64,000 nucleotides of DNA from Margaritispora aquatica (GCA_007644065.1 VJWN01000021.1:262271-326270), one strand, 5' to 3'. Shown: positions 22,322 through 34,567, numbered from the stretch's first letter. Program-made: numbers and translations. The notes: generated by a model from the sequence alone, not told the origin.

Positions 22322-24215
22322 TTACTTCTCCTCCTTGGAAAACCAAGCATGATTTGCAAGCTCAAGCGCTTCCGGTCGCTCTTCCGGCAGCAATTCGAGA
22401 GCTCTTCGGAGTAAATCCTCGAGGCTAATACCTTCAGCGTCGGTTATGGTCTTACCCTCCTCCTCCAAAAGCTCTTTGACAGGCTCGAGCAATAATTTCG
22501 TAATCCGCTTGGGACGATCCTGCTCTGTCTCACTACTTTTGTCATCGTTTAAATGAAGAGCCACCTGAGATCCTCCTGTTGCGATTCCTTCGGATGATAT
22601 ACTTTTCTCTCCGCTCTTTTCCTTCGATGAGCTGGTACCCGATCCATACTCTATCTTGTTGACCGAGCCATTGCTACTGCCGCTGCGGCTTCTGTTTTCA
22701 CTATTAGGTGTGACTGCTAGCTCAGATTCGCTAGGAGAGCCAGAGGTAAATATTCCTTCTGAACCCAAGCTTTTGTTGACCAAGAATATCACATCAGCGG
22801 CTTCGCTTGTTGTTATTTCGTCCACAAGTGCAACAAGTCTGTCAGTGTTGTCTTGGTGCTGTTCAGAGAGCAGATTTTGTGATATCTTGGCCGCCTCCTC
22901 AGCTGATTTAGCAAAACTTGTAATAATGCGCTTGAATGGGGGTGACGCAACGTCTCCGTCGTGCAGTCCAATCTCCATGATGTCCTGATGAAGAGTACCT
23001 AAGATGGTTCTTGCAGGCTTGCCTCCTCCTTTTACTTCTTTATCATACCATTCTCTTCCCTTCTCCCACTCTTCCCACCACGCAGCCGGCAGCCTCCCGA
23101 GCATTTCAAAGACCTGCATGAGCATTTGATCCTTGCTAGGCGCACCGTGATATCTAAAGAGGATGGATCCTGCACGAATTTCAAAGATGGTGCATCCAAG
23201 CGCCCATATATCGGACTTGACGCTACGCGGTATTTTAAAAAGAAATTCCGGAGCACAGTATGCCTTTGGTGTCCCAATATCAGGAGAGGTTTCTGACTGA
23301 AGAAAGGCAATTCCGAAGTCAATGATCATGATGTGATCTGATATCCACTTGGGATCTACATGTTTCATACTGATATCTTTAACAGTATATCTAGGGCCTG
23401 ATAAGCTTTCTGAACTTCCAGATGTTCGATGGAGGTCTTGAGTTTGGGGAACACCAAGTCTTTGGTGGATTTCATCAATTGTCCAATCGTCGATATTTGC
23501 GAGCTGAAGGAGGATATTCGCAGCAGTGAAATCTGACCAGCACCGCCAATCAGCACGGATTCAGCTTACCTGACTTTAGACGTTACATACCACCATGAAC
23601 GATTCCAACATCATGAATAAACGCCAGGCCCTCAGTTGCCTGAAGTGCCACCATTCTCGCAACATCGCTCCTTAATCTTCGAGTTCCACTCTTCAATCCA
23701 GGGCATTCATTAAACTGCTTGATACTAGGTCCACCAACTTCACCCACAACGCACAGGTGATTGCCGTTGGGTCCGTTAATGAAGAAGTGATCTAGCAAGC
23801 TCATCACATATCCCTTTCCAATGTGATCACCGCTATTCCTCAGTCGTCTTAGCATCTCTACTTCTGGACAATCTTTTGAGAGTCGCGCCGCGAGAATTTT
23901 CAGCGCCACATATCTCAAGCGAACAGTATCTCTGGCAAGCCATACAGTCGCAAATCCTCCATGTCCAAGCTTATGGATCACGACATACCGGCCCTTCTTA
24001 AAAGTGTCATCGATGTGAACTGGATGAAACCCTCCTTTTCGATAGTTGAGTGTTTCAACCTTTGGGATTTTCGTCGCCATATTTTTGACGTTGCGTTTTG
24101 GGGTTGAAGCGGTTAAATGGTTCGCTTGGTGGCATGTTGGAACAGAAGGTGGCGGTAGCTTGTCTGAACCTGACAGCTGCCTTGCTACAAATATTGGAAT
24201 CATTATATCAAACAT
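22322..24215 (-). CDS. SRPK-like serine/threonine protein kinase
   Basis: 611 residues, exons 24215-23591 and 23532-22322, intron 59 nt. The kinase domain begins with KGGFHPVHIDDTFKKGRY, the leader typical of SR-protein kinases. A Gly loop LGHGGFATVW follows (about 83-92), then the ATP lysine in VALKIL (about 106), catalytic IVHGDFTAANIL (HGD in place of HRD), metal-binding IIDFGIAF and activation-segment end YCAPEFLF. A Ser-rich disordered insert or tail follows (about 440-540). In fungi this family is large and variable; some members phosphorylate RNA-binding proteins, many are uncharacterised. Both the ATG at 24215 and the one at 24080 (MATKIPKVE) are possible starts; the first is kept because the frame is open, but the extra 45 residues show no family conservation. 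Confidence 0.9.
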
Positions 24216-24495
24216 GGTGACTAAGCTTTACTCGTCATGACCGCCGCTATTGGAAGCCCCAAAGTATTCAAAAAATCCTAAAATCTACAGGTGATCATTG
24301 CCTTTCGCTGCTAGAGGAGAGATCTTTGGTCCCTACCAATGGCCTGAGCCGAAAGATGACTTTAAGTCTATCGAAAATCTGCTCGATGTGCGGTTTCTCT
24401 TGGATCTGACTGATGGATTATCCTTTTGTGGTTGAAAGAACGCTGCTGGTGTGCTCGGTTCCAATTGATTCATCCCTGCTACGACACAAAAGAGC

Positions 24496-26028
24496 TCAAT
24501 TTACAGCACCTTCTGATCTCAATCCCGCAATTCTATCTAAACTGTATCCTAGTGTATCCCTTAAGACCTCATCTGTATGCTGCCCCAAAGTTGGAGGCAC
24601 GCTTCGAATGCTTGGCTTGCTTTCGCTGTACTTGACAGGCGTATTAACCATTTTGATGGGTCCACAATACTCGTGGTTCATCTCTGTTATCATATTTCGA
24701 GCAAGAACATGCTCGTGATTAAGAGTTCCTTGGATATCATTCACTGCTGAATAAGGAAGCCCTGATCCCTCGAATACCATCAACCATTCTTTAGTCGTTT
24801 TAGTTTGAGTGATGGCCTCAATCGATTCATCAAGCTCTATTCGATTGGCGACTCGTGAAGGATTGACAGCAAATTTTGGTGATGTCTTCCATTCTTGAGT
24901 CCCAAGACCATCACAAATAAGCCCAAATAGTCGATCATTGCCTCCGCCGAAGAGGATATCGCCATCTTTGGTCTTGTATGACCTATAGGGAACAATTGAA
25001 GCTGCGATGGCCGTCAATAACTCTTCAATAAAGGTAATGCGAGCAAGATTCGCTGCCACTACTTACGATGTGCAGTACCCCACCTCCCAGTATCCTTCTC
25101 ACCACTAATTAGACAGCTGCTGGCGATATTTGCAAGAGTCGCGACTTGGCAATCGCTTAATGCTACGTCAATATGCTGCCCTCTACCGGTTATACCCCGA
25201 GCAATCAACGCTGCCATAATGCTATTGCTCGTGTAAAGACCAGTAGTAAGGTCGGTCACTGCTACGCCAACTTTGACTGGAGGTCCATCTCGCGAGCCGG
25301 TAATATGCATGAGCCCAAGCTCAGCTTCCACCATAACATCATATCCAGCACGATTACTATATGGCCCAGTTTGGCCATAGCCGGTTATGGAGGCATAGAT
25401 CAGTCTCGGGTTCAACGCGTGCAACGTGTCATAGTCCATACTGTACTTTTTCAATGTACCTGGTAAGTAGTTCTCTACGAGAATATCACACTGCGCTGCC
25501 AACTCGTGCAGAATCTTGATACCAGAAGGATGCTGAAAGGACAGCCCAAGTGACTTCTTGTTCCTGTTCACAGCCAAAAAATACGCACTCTCGCCTACCC
25601 CTTCTTTCCCGGAGTCCGGAAGGTACTTCGCATATGGTGGGCCCCAGTGTCTAGTATCATCACCTTTCTGCGGATGTTCAATCTTTATGACTTCGGCGCT
25701 GGAAGCTGATGAGCTGTGAGCTATCAAAAGGGTGGGGGTGAAGCTTGAAGGCATAACCTTACCCCAGGTCACCAAGTATCTGTGTGCAATACGGCTACAC
25801 AGAATCTGTTAGACTTGCTCGCAGATTCGCCAAAGGATCATTACACACGCCGGCCAACACTCGTGTCATATCCAGCACTTTCAAGCCTTTCAGTGGCAAG
25901 GTCATGTCATCGGCGATGTCGGCGAGGCCTCTTCGCTGAACGCGACAAATCGCCGATGGGAAACCATTGAGATTTGCGAGGTTGTGGGACGCCCGAAGAA
26001 CTGTCCGGACACGAAATTGAGAGATCAT
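24496..26028 (-). CDS. Mitochondrial class III CoA-transferase (SUGCT-like)
   Basis: Family III (CaiB/BaiF) CoA-transferase, 449 residues, exons 26028-25849, 25794-25763 (32 nt), 25698-25067 and 25001-24496. A basic N-terminus (MISQFRVRTVLRASHNLANL) is a likely mitochondrial presequence. The core starts PLKGLKVLDMTRVLAGPYCT, continues AEVIKIEHPQKGDDTRHWGP and carries the catalytic Asp in VAVTDLTTGLY. The closest known type is succinate-hydroxymethylglutarate (glutarate) CoA-transferase, which moves CoA between dicarboxylic acids. The donor and acceptor are inferred only. The tiny second exon is needed to restore LAGPYCTQILGDLG, a conserved block, so it is well supported. Confidence 0.92.
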
Positions 26029-26452
26029 CTTTATTAATTGCAGGATGCGTATCTTTCATGAAGCATCATGAAGCCGGGCAGATGTTAAATAGTGGTATTT
26101 GCTACAATACCCCACTATTGTAGCTGTACCCCGGATTCTGGATCATTGACCGAGGGCCGGTAGTGCCTGATAGTTCTGGGCCTCGGAGATCTGACCGTCA
26201 CCGACGACATTTCATCATCAGCATTCCTTGCCTTGAGATTTACAGTTCTATTACGTCTTTACTTATTTTCTTTATATATGATAGATCTCAGTCTTTGACA
26301 ACCCAGGTACTCAATGTTACCTCGATTGCTTTCATCACTGTGTACGCATTTCAGAAATTCTTTCCACAGGCTCATCTAGAAAACCCACGTGTCTTTGATA
26401 ACAGATAGCTATGGCATGTTGAAAGACCAAATTCTTCAGCTGCTACACATGT
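26029..26452. other. Intergenic
   Basis: 424 nt between the CoA-transferase 5' end and the 3' end of the next minus-strand gene; the transferase promoter lies here. No gene seen. Confidence 0.5.
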
Positions 26453-27927
26453 TCAAGAAGTCGACTTAAATCCCCTGGTTCTCTTGAATTCCCAGACAGC
26501 GCCGGCCGAGACACTGGAGGTGACCTGCTGGTAACCAAGAACATTCTCGACAAAGACAAGAATCAACATTGCGCTAACTTCTCTCAGCCTCTGTCCTTCC
26601 ATCGTCAGGGTATCATTTAGAAGTCCGAGACCGAAGGCTGCTTCTTGGAGCTTGATATGCACAATTGGTGGCTATAATATAACTTTCATCAGCAATAGCA
26701 ATTTCAGGTTTTTATCAAGGCTCGTAGCTCACCCGATCGGCTCTGGTAGTATCTCCTCTGCACCATTGCTTCAAGTACTCTTCCAGGACTGCTAGACTTG
26801 GTCCATGACTACCTTGAACTACCACCTTTCGATTGCCCTCTTGTCTGACAACCAACCAATATGGTGGCCTCTTGGTCAACTCCTCTGGTCGTTGGATTGT
26901 TGATACTGTTGGTAGATCATCTTCGCCCCCCGCGCTTCTCAAAGGGACGCCGCTTATGCCCACTGGCTTCTGCTCAAGAACAGCCCACTCATCCGGATCA
27001 TCAGATTCAGGAGGAACAGCAGCTCCTATGACAGGAGATGCTGTGAATATTTTCTGAAGATCTGTTGCGAACCCAGCCAACATGTGTTGCTTCGAGGGAA
27101 GACCACATGAAGGTAAGCTGATCACGAAGACACATTTGCTTGAGCTCCATCTCGTGATAGGCCTCTTTGAAGTTGCTGACACCTAAATCCTATTAACTTC
27201 TGTCTCCAAATTGTCACCAAGGGCACATACCTCAAGCACAAGGTTTAATGCTGATCTGGTTCTCAGCTCTTCGAGCAATTTCTCAACATTCTCCTCATTC
27301 TCTTGTACTTCAAGCCATGTTTGAAAAGCATTGCACCATGTAATTATGGTGTCCGCAATGCCTGGGACAAAAAGTGAGTTATCAGGATAGTAGGCCTGTA
27401 AACTCTTCCACAACATCGCCCATTCTGGATCGAGGTTGACTGAGTACCCCAAAGTTTCCTTTAGAGAGGCAAGCTTCAAGGCCAAAGGTGATGTCTCGGC
27501 TGCAATATAATCCCGCACATTTTGACGGATGCGAGTTGGTCTGTTTCGGTAAGTCAGGTCAATTGTACTACAAGCTAGATTCGGGTAACACTTACAGAGT
27601 TGCCATTATTTTCTTTGCTTCTTGTGCGTTGATCCTGCAAGTTTTTGTGTCTTGCGATGCGTTAATCCTTAATTTTATAAGAAATGCTCGCACGTTGCAC
27701 TTAGTCGTACTCGGTGAAAGTTACATCAGATGATTGTGGATGTTGGTTCGGGCAGATATTGCGGCCGTTCGATTCAGCTCCGCGAGGTTGCACATATTGG
27801 CTGAACGCCGCTTGAACGCCACCCATCCTTCAATGTTTCGCAACCTCTGATTTTTGTTTTTTCCCCTTCCAACCAAATCTGCCTCACTGAACACGCCGAG
27901 CCATTTCGGGACTCCGGAGTCTGCCAT
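26453..27927 (-). CDS. Unassigned five-exon protein
   Basis: I do not recognise the family. Exons 27927-27725, 27634-27596 (39 nt), 27540-27231, 27182-26733 and 26671-26453 give 406 residues with all phases agreeing. The second exon is supported by a strong GTAAGT donor, a TTGCAG acceptor and an amphipathic reading (INAQEAKKIMATLPTRIR) that joins both neighbours; skipping it also keeps the frame. The middle is helical (LLEELRTRSALNLVLE) and aromatic-rich (YWLVVRQEGNRKVVVQ). No signal peptide, no membrane segment. It shares the 27928-28335 promoter region with the divergent gene at 28336. Alternative exon use around 27540-27730 is possible. Confidence 0.7.
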
Positions 27928-28335
27928 ATGTTTTAGATCATTGGGAGTTCCTGCATTAGGCTGCAAGCAAGCATTTGTTGTCGATGCGGGGAGGGGAGAG
28001 GGGTAAGTTTACCTTCTCCTTGCGGGCACATTTAAGCTGTCGGCAAGGGGAACAGGGGTTCACTAGACGAGTGGTTCATCAGACGAGGCGTTCAATAGAC
28101 GCCACGAATTGCTCCAGAATGACTAGTGAGGGGTGAAGCTCCTGTCAAAGCGGATTTGATCTATTCAGATGAGTGGTGAAGGATTGGTGTAAGTCAAAGG
28201 AACGTGTCACAGAAATGTATAAATGTATGGGATTTCCGGTCAAGAGCAACATTCACTGTCATCAGCTCTCAATACCTTCCCTCTTTACTTCAAAGCATTT
28301 CATCACATTTCAATTCTACCATTTCAAAGTCCATC
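27928..28335. promoter_or_regulatory. Divergent promoter region
   Basis: 408 nt between two head-to-head genes (starts at 27927 and 28336). CT-rich stretches occur just upstream of 28336. A short direct repeat occurs at 28059-28100 (related copies of ACGAGTGGTTCATCAG, ACGAGGCGTTCAATAG). The two genes could be co-regulated. Confidence 0.45.
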
Positions 28336-29397
28336 ATGTCTCTCATCAAGCCCTTAGCAGAGAAGCTTCCTCTTGCTGCTCGCAAGAATGGTATGTTGTG
28401 CTATATCCAGGCGCTGAGCATTGCTGACCCAAACTTAGTTCGTGATGAGTGGGAGACCCCAAAGGCAAAGCTTGAAGCCAAAATGCTTGACCTCACCAGC
28501 GTGCCATGGACTTTCGAAGTCAACCCTCTCGAAGTCTGGCCATACGCTGCAGAGGGTAGTTATGGTCATGGCTCGCTTGGTGCCTGCATACATGCGTACG
28601 TTTCCGTCTCATACATCAATCCACTTCTTTCGCTCAGATACTTTCATCTCTGTCATTTTTGATCCACATCACTGACACCCCATAGATATTTCGAGGCCTT
28701 CGTTGACAACTTCTCCTACTTCCTCTCTACGCACAAGGAAGCCGGTGTGCAGGAAATAAACTCCGTCTGTCCCTCGCATACCATCGCCCTCGTCCCCTCC
28801 GAGAAATTCTCCTACTCAGGCTGCTACGTCGCCGACGGCAAACTAAACCTGTGCTTCCACCCCAACAACCTCGGCTCAAATATCAACTACGTCGGACAAG
28901 AGCTGACCGTCGCCCTGTCTACTGCCCCTCAACCTGCTGGTGCATCCACTCTCTCTTACATGGCTCGCCATTCCATCAAACAAGACTACGAGCCCAAGAT
29001 TGACGCCCTCCTTGCAAAAGCCCGCGCGCAGCTGCACAACGAGAAGTTCACCCTCGAGCCGTGCTTTGAGACCCTCGGCACGATGCTCAAGAACGGTGGG
29101 AAGGATGTCCGTGACGACTGGGAGTCCAACCTCGGCAGCTTTGCGCTGAGCTACTTTGAGTCGTTCGTGGACCAGCTCGAGCGCGAGAAGTTTGGAGATG
29201 ATGATATGCTGCGCGAGGGACTCGAGGAGATGGTTGAGAAGCACGTGTGTAAGTTAAATATTGTGGAGAAACTGGCGGGTGGCAGCGGGTATAATGAGAT
29301 TCTGATCGTCGAGGGCGAGTTGGTTATTCAGACTACACCTGGGAACTGGGGCACGAATATCCATTATGCTGCTGAGAAGCTAGTTGCCATTCTGTAG
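28336..29397 (+). CDS. Unassigned protein with a duplicated domain
   Basis: Family not recognised. 307 residues, exons 28336-28390, 28439-28595 and 28686-29397. The protein is two diverged copies of one module of about 140 residues. Copy 1 runs from VRDEWETPKAKLEAKML to NNLGSNINYVGQELTVAL; copy 2 runs from IKQDYEPKIDALLAKAR to GNWGTNIHYAAEKLVAIL. Matching points include AYFEAFVDNFSYFL with SYFESFVDQLEREK, WTFEVNPLE with FTLEPCFET, and VADGKLNLCFHPNNLGSN with IVEGELVIQTTPGNWGTN. No signal peptide, no membrane helix; probably a soluble cytoplasmic protein. The ATG at 28336 follows a CT-rich leader. Function cannot be assigned. Confidence 0.85.
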
Positions 29398-32300
29398 GTT
29401 GGCCTTGGGTTCTGGGGGGTCATTTGGTGTCGTAGAAAGGTCGTATTGTTGTTACCAGAGGACGGATGAATAGAACTTTACTGGAGCAAAATCAAGGTTT
29501 TCGATTCGGAGTTCAACTTCGTTTATGTGTCTTTGCACTTAGCTCGTTCAAAGGTATTGCTAATTGGCAAACCTGTGTGACAGTTTCATCTCATCTATTC
29601 TGAACTTGATGTCTATAACTCTTCCAATTGCTTCCCATAGCTCAACTCAATCACCGCAAACTTTACACACAGTCTACTTATCTTCGCATAGATGAAGATC
29701 GACCATTGATTTCAAGCAAGGCTGCCTTGTTTAACATTCCCTTGAGACGCGAAAGACAAGAGAAGAGATTTACATTCCGAGTTTCAACTTCGACTGAAAA
29801 CCTCTATTGCACTCCATCACCCCCATCTTCTCTCTCCTCCACTACAGCCCTCCGCCTGAAACTTCCCCCTTCATTTACAAATCCCAAGATCCCACTCAGC
29901 AAACAACCCACCACGATAAGCAAGGCCAAACTACCGAAATGTGCACTCTCGGGTGGCGTTTCTCGTCGCTCTTGCTCCTGCTGGGAAACTCGTGACGAGT
30001 CTGCCGTTGCCGTTGCTGGTTTTGGCTTTGACTTTGATGTCTGGGTGGGATGCTGGTTGATACGCATGTCTGGATGGGTGTGATTGCGAATAGGAGAATG
30101 TGTTATGCTCTTTAGATGATTAGCGTTGAGGGGGCAGGTATCCTTCACTTTCATGTCTGAGCAATATCTCGAGGAGACCGGGGACCGTCAGTGGAGGATA
30201 GTGCGTTTTGACGTGATGGGTGTTGTGTATGATGATGATCGAAACCAGGACTTCTGGGCGAGTGCCCCTATCCGTGCTGTGAGGGGTGCCATCCTGAGCT
30301 GTGTAATGTGTGTGCTGGGCTGGGGTGAGATGAAGTCTTGTTATGTACGTTGGTGATATTCTTTCCAGGTTTGGGTGGATGAATATGACTAAGGCGGACG
30401 ACGATGTGGACTCCTTTGGTCGTGATACGTATCGAGAGAGGAGTCGGGACGGGGTATGAATGTAAAGCGACCTTTAAAGCGCTAGCTCAGTCGTTTGCGG
30501 GGAACCACTTTTCTAGCAGAGCTGGGCCATCGAATATCCTACCTGAGAAGTCTACGCCTAAGGTCAGGCTAGAATCAGACTAGGCGTTTCGAAACATGGC
30601 ATTTTGTCTCTACTAAGTGACAACTCTTAGACGTAAAATAGGCACAAAGATCCCTGCAAATTTGCTACGATTTGTTGCACCTTGATTATTGGTCGGTATT
30701 AACCTGATCTTACCAACCTCACGTTCAAGTTGCAAAATTTAAAACATCGCTATGTTAACTTTGGCAAATTTGACAGCGAATACCGAGTTTGAACTGTCTG
30801 TATTCAAGTATTTAGTCAATCTTCTTTTCGCAAAGCGCTCCTGAGCAGATGGCTATATATTTACCAGAAAGCTGAGATATAATGTGGGGAAATAAGCACA
30901 GCTTGACCGTTGATAATCATTCTTTAGCGTGTCTATAAAGATTGGTATACTGAACTTAGGCATTTCAGATTTGGTCAGACCGCCGTAATAATTAGATTGA
31001 GCAATATTCAGCTCTGTATAAATATTTATCAGCAAAACCTACTACCACGCTACCACAATTTATTTCATATCTCTACATCATTGAACTCAACTCATCAACC
31101 GAATCTGCACAATAACTTGAATCTTCACTGCCGTCATGGTTAAATAGCCTTGCCAATAGCTTGGTGTCTCGCTCGCTAAGCGAGGTGGAATAAAGAAGAC
31201 TGTTAACAAACTATTCAGGCTGGGCGTATGAATGTCTTGAGGTTCTGAGACTTGATATCATTTTCGACAATTTTATTCTTAAGACAACGAACAATAGTGG
31301 TGAGGGGGAATTCGGAACACCCAACAAGCCAATAAGTCTCAGACGTTAGCAGACGACAAGCCTCATTGCGTCATTGAAATCTCAAAGCCGACAATGAGTG
31401 ACAGGAATTTAGTTTAAAGCAAAGCATATCTCTAAGATACATCGACTTCGAGTGAACTTCCCAACCCTCTGTCTTTGATAATTCTTTTCCTCAACGCATC
31501 AATAGCAATCATGGTTGCATAATCTCAACACAGCACAAAAAGAAATGTCGCAAACCAAACATCTATCCAAGATCCGAGGAAGCAATACTATGGAATACCA
31601 TTTTCACTCTTAGATTTGCTGGGACACTAGTTCTGGACAGTTTGTATTATGGTCCTTACTGGGGAAGACAACTTCGACATCCAACATCGGTCCCTCTCTA
31701 CTTGGCCTTCGCATGCGTACTCCTCAATATTATACAATATATCCGAGGATATTGCTTTGGATATGTTGGAGCACGGGGTTCAAGCCCAGAGGATCGTTTA
31801 AATTGTGTCAAACAGAACGTTTGACTGTGGGTTGATTGCACGACACCCCTCTCAAAGACTAAAGAGGAAAAGGCAAAGAAATGCATCTCTTATCAACGGG
31901 AAATCGCTCGATACATCTCCAATCCCAGCGCTAGCATTCCACACAAAGTTTCCAAATTCTGCTAAATATCCATGGCGCCTGTCCACCTGTATCTCTATTA
32001 TGTTGCTGCGAGACTTTTGAACATCGGCATCGTGGAAAGATTCGTCAAGCCACATCCAGCATGGCCGAAATTTGCACCAAGCGCGAGTCTTCTTATGGTG
32101 GTATTCGGTGCCTTCGTTTTCATATTGGTAGTATGGGAGACAAACTCTGAGTATGCTTGGTCATGTAGAGGTATGGGAATGAGGTTAAGGATGAACCCTT
32201 TACTACGATCGATAAGAAAAGATTGCTTCTTGCAGGATGCACAGTCTGCAGAGACATCACGAGAGAAAATAATATGATGGATCGAAAGCCTGAGCAGAAG

Positions 32301-33576
32301 CGGTACATATGACGAAAGGGTGCTCAAGGATGAAAATGAGAAAGTCCAAGAAATCCTCAAGAAGACGTTTTTCTGAATATTGCAGAGGAGTTGTTATAAG
32401 CAATATATCTGAGTGCTAATCAACTGTAATGAGTTATCTCGGCGCTCTAAATGAGAAGCTTAGTTACCTCAAAGAAGTCTGAATCAATTCGTCTTAGTTA
32501 AAAGCAATCGCGGGTGGATGTTTGGAATTTATTGCATTGGTGAGAAGTATATAAGGAGGAGTAGGCCCGAGTAGCATAAGCCATAATCACGACCGCAGAG
32601 AACTCAGGGAAGCGATTACAATTCAACAAAAAGTTCCGATTCAGGGTCCCAGTAGGCATCTGAATTTTTAGAAAGTCTTTGATAACGGAAACTAATATCT
32701 GCTTTCTAGTAGAGTCACCTAGTGTAGGGCGGTCAAAGCGAGGTGCCCTCAACTACGCAAGGTCGAACTTAGGAACGGGAGTAGAAAAAGGTTGGCTAAC
32801 CTTTTCCACGATACAAACGCTATCCAATCAGTAGTAGCGAAAAGAGGAGAATTTCTCAAGAAAAGTTTGATGGTACGTGGCTGCTCGGCTTGGATCATTG
32901 AGATTGTCTTTAGCATCCCGCCTGACCTGATGGGTTGTGGATTTGGATGCACGAAAATCCGAAAGTATATCCTATCATAGCGCATTTAGATTCTCACAGC
33001 TCTTTATTAGATGCACAAGAGTGATACGGGTTCCTGGGCTATCACTTACTGGTGAACTAATGTCTGACAATTGATCTTAGTAGACATCATTCCCTTCATT
33101 GATCTAGGAGACTATTTCGCTTACCAGGAATCTGGTCATATTATGGTCTGGAATGATTCGTAGATTTCGAACAATCATTTCGCCTGAAATCTGATTCATT
33201 GTAGCTAACATGATATTATCGTTATCAAGATCAATGTTGCCACCACAATACAGCCTTAAACTTGATACACTTGGCATATTGTGCACATGGATTTGAAGAA
33301 AAAAAACAATGCCTACCTAGACATAAGGTACAATAACATAGATTAACGTATTAACTAATGAACAATCAACTTTTATATGACTGTTCCATCTTTTGTTTTT
33401 CATGCCGGTGAGGCTTGCTTTAGTTTTTCCTTTCTGATACTACCTTAAGGTATGGCAGCGACCAATTGGACACACCACGTGATCAATAACTCAACCATTG
33501 TCTACACTGTTGTTCATAACGTCATCATCCAAAGATCTCACCACCTCAGTACTACTCCATCTCTCTCCCAACCAAG
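29398..33576. other. Gene-poor 4.2-kb region
   Basis: No confident gene. A minus-strand frame at 30154-29804 (ATG, 116 codons) contains one hydrophobic stretch (SLALLIVVGCLLSGILGFV) and could be a small membrane protein, but it is overlapped by an equally long plus-strand frame. Fragments at about 31530-32277 are listed separately. The rest is AT-rich and without domains. An A-box-like TAGCTCAGTCG at 30483 has no B-box and is not a tRNA. Confidence 0.4.
31530..32277 (+). pseudogene. Possible membrane-protein gene remnant
   Basis: Two coding-like stretches in different frames. The first, about 31555-31800, reads YPRSEEAILWNTIFTLRFAG and later YLAFACVLLNIIQYIRGYCF. The second, 31972-32274, reads VHLYLYYVAARLLNIGIVER and SLLMVVFGAFVFILVVWE. 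Both have membrane-helix character. No start codon or clean splice joins them, and the 170 nt between are not coding-like. It could be an unrecognised gene with introns or a decayed one. Family not identified. Confidence 0.25.
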
Positions 33577-34567
33577 ATGATGGTGAGCAATTGTATTCCA
33601 ATTTGTGAATTCAATTGATCAAAAGTCCTAGGTGAAGACAGATCAACCTCCAAAGGTCGATATTCTTATTCTTGGAGCAGGATGGACCTCGACCTTTCTC
33701 ATACCGGTCCTTGAGAAAGAAGGGCTGACATACGCTGCCACAACAACCACCGGTCGTGATGGCACATACAAATTCAAGTTCGCCCACGATGCTGATGGAG
33801 AAGAAGGATATACAGGTAATCCACAGCAATACGCAGCCCTTCCAGTCGCCACAACCATCCTGATCACGTTTCCGCTGCGAGGAGAATCGGAAAGTTCGCA
33901 TCTCGTCCGGTCGTATGTCCATACGCATGGCGAGAGCAATGCACCTTTCCAATGGATTCAGCTGGGAAGTACTGGTATTTGGTCAGTTCCAGGTCAAGAG
34001 ACGTGGGTCACGAGACATTCAAAGTATGACAAGACGGATGCACGTGCGATTGCTGAGGATGATTTGATTTCTTTGGGAGGTTGTGTGCTTGATCTTTCTG
34101 GTCTGTGGGGTGGACAGAGACAGGTGAAGCACTGGTTTGATAGGGTTGCAAAGACAAAGGAGCAGCTGAGTGAGAAGAAGGCTTTGCATATGATCCACGG
34201 CGAGGATGTCTCGAGAGCAATAGTCGCTGTGCATGGCAAATTTAAACACGCAGCGGGACAGAGATGGGTGAGCTTGGCCTTACTTGCTGACTTACTTGCT
34301 GATGATTGTGATGCTGATTGCCAATAGATGCTTACAGATCTTGTGGTTTACGACTGGTGGCTTTTAATACTCGACTACGGGGCACAGTTGGATCGTGAGA
34401 ATGGAAATGATGACAGAGAAACGACGCAAATGAAGTGGGTTGGCGAGCTGATGGTTGAGCAGAATGTTAGGGCTCTGCCACGATCTATGGAGCAATTAGG
34501 TCGCGCCTACGATACCAGGGAGTTCTGGACGACATTTGGACTCATGCCTGTACATGCCAGGGTCTAG
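33577..34567 (+). CDS. NAD(P)-binding Rossmann-fold protein
   Basis: 293 residues, exons 33577-33582 (only ATG ATG), 33632-34267 and 34328-34567. Residues 10-20 read VDILILGAGWTSTFLIPVL, a dinucleotide-binding beta-alpha turn (GAGWTS). Further blocks are AATTTTGRDGT, WIQLGSTGIW, LDLSGLWGGQRQVKHW and MIHGEDVSRAIVAVH, like the extended short-chain dehydrogenase or YeeZ-type epimerase group. The conserved frame begins directly at a CTAG acceptor (33631) and holds no ATG before residue 190. Start codons must therefore come from an upstream exon; the pair of ATGs at 33577 followed by GTGAGC gives a 49-nt intron and the right phase. Substrate unknown. The C-terminus (LVVYDWWLL, REFWTTFGLMP) is family-conserved. 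Confidence 0.8.

Noticed and set aside
29628..30154. Overlapping open frames on both strands, one with a hydrophobic stretch
   Set aside because: The two frames mirror each other, codon use is unconvincing and neither has splice or homology support.
30477..30540. tRNA-like A-box TAGCTCAGTCG
   Set aside because: No GGTTCGANTCC-type B-box and no cloverleaf can be drawn by eye.
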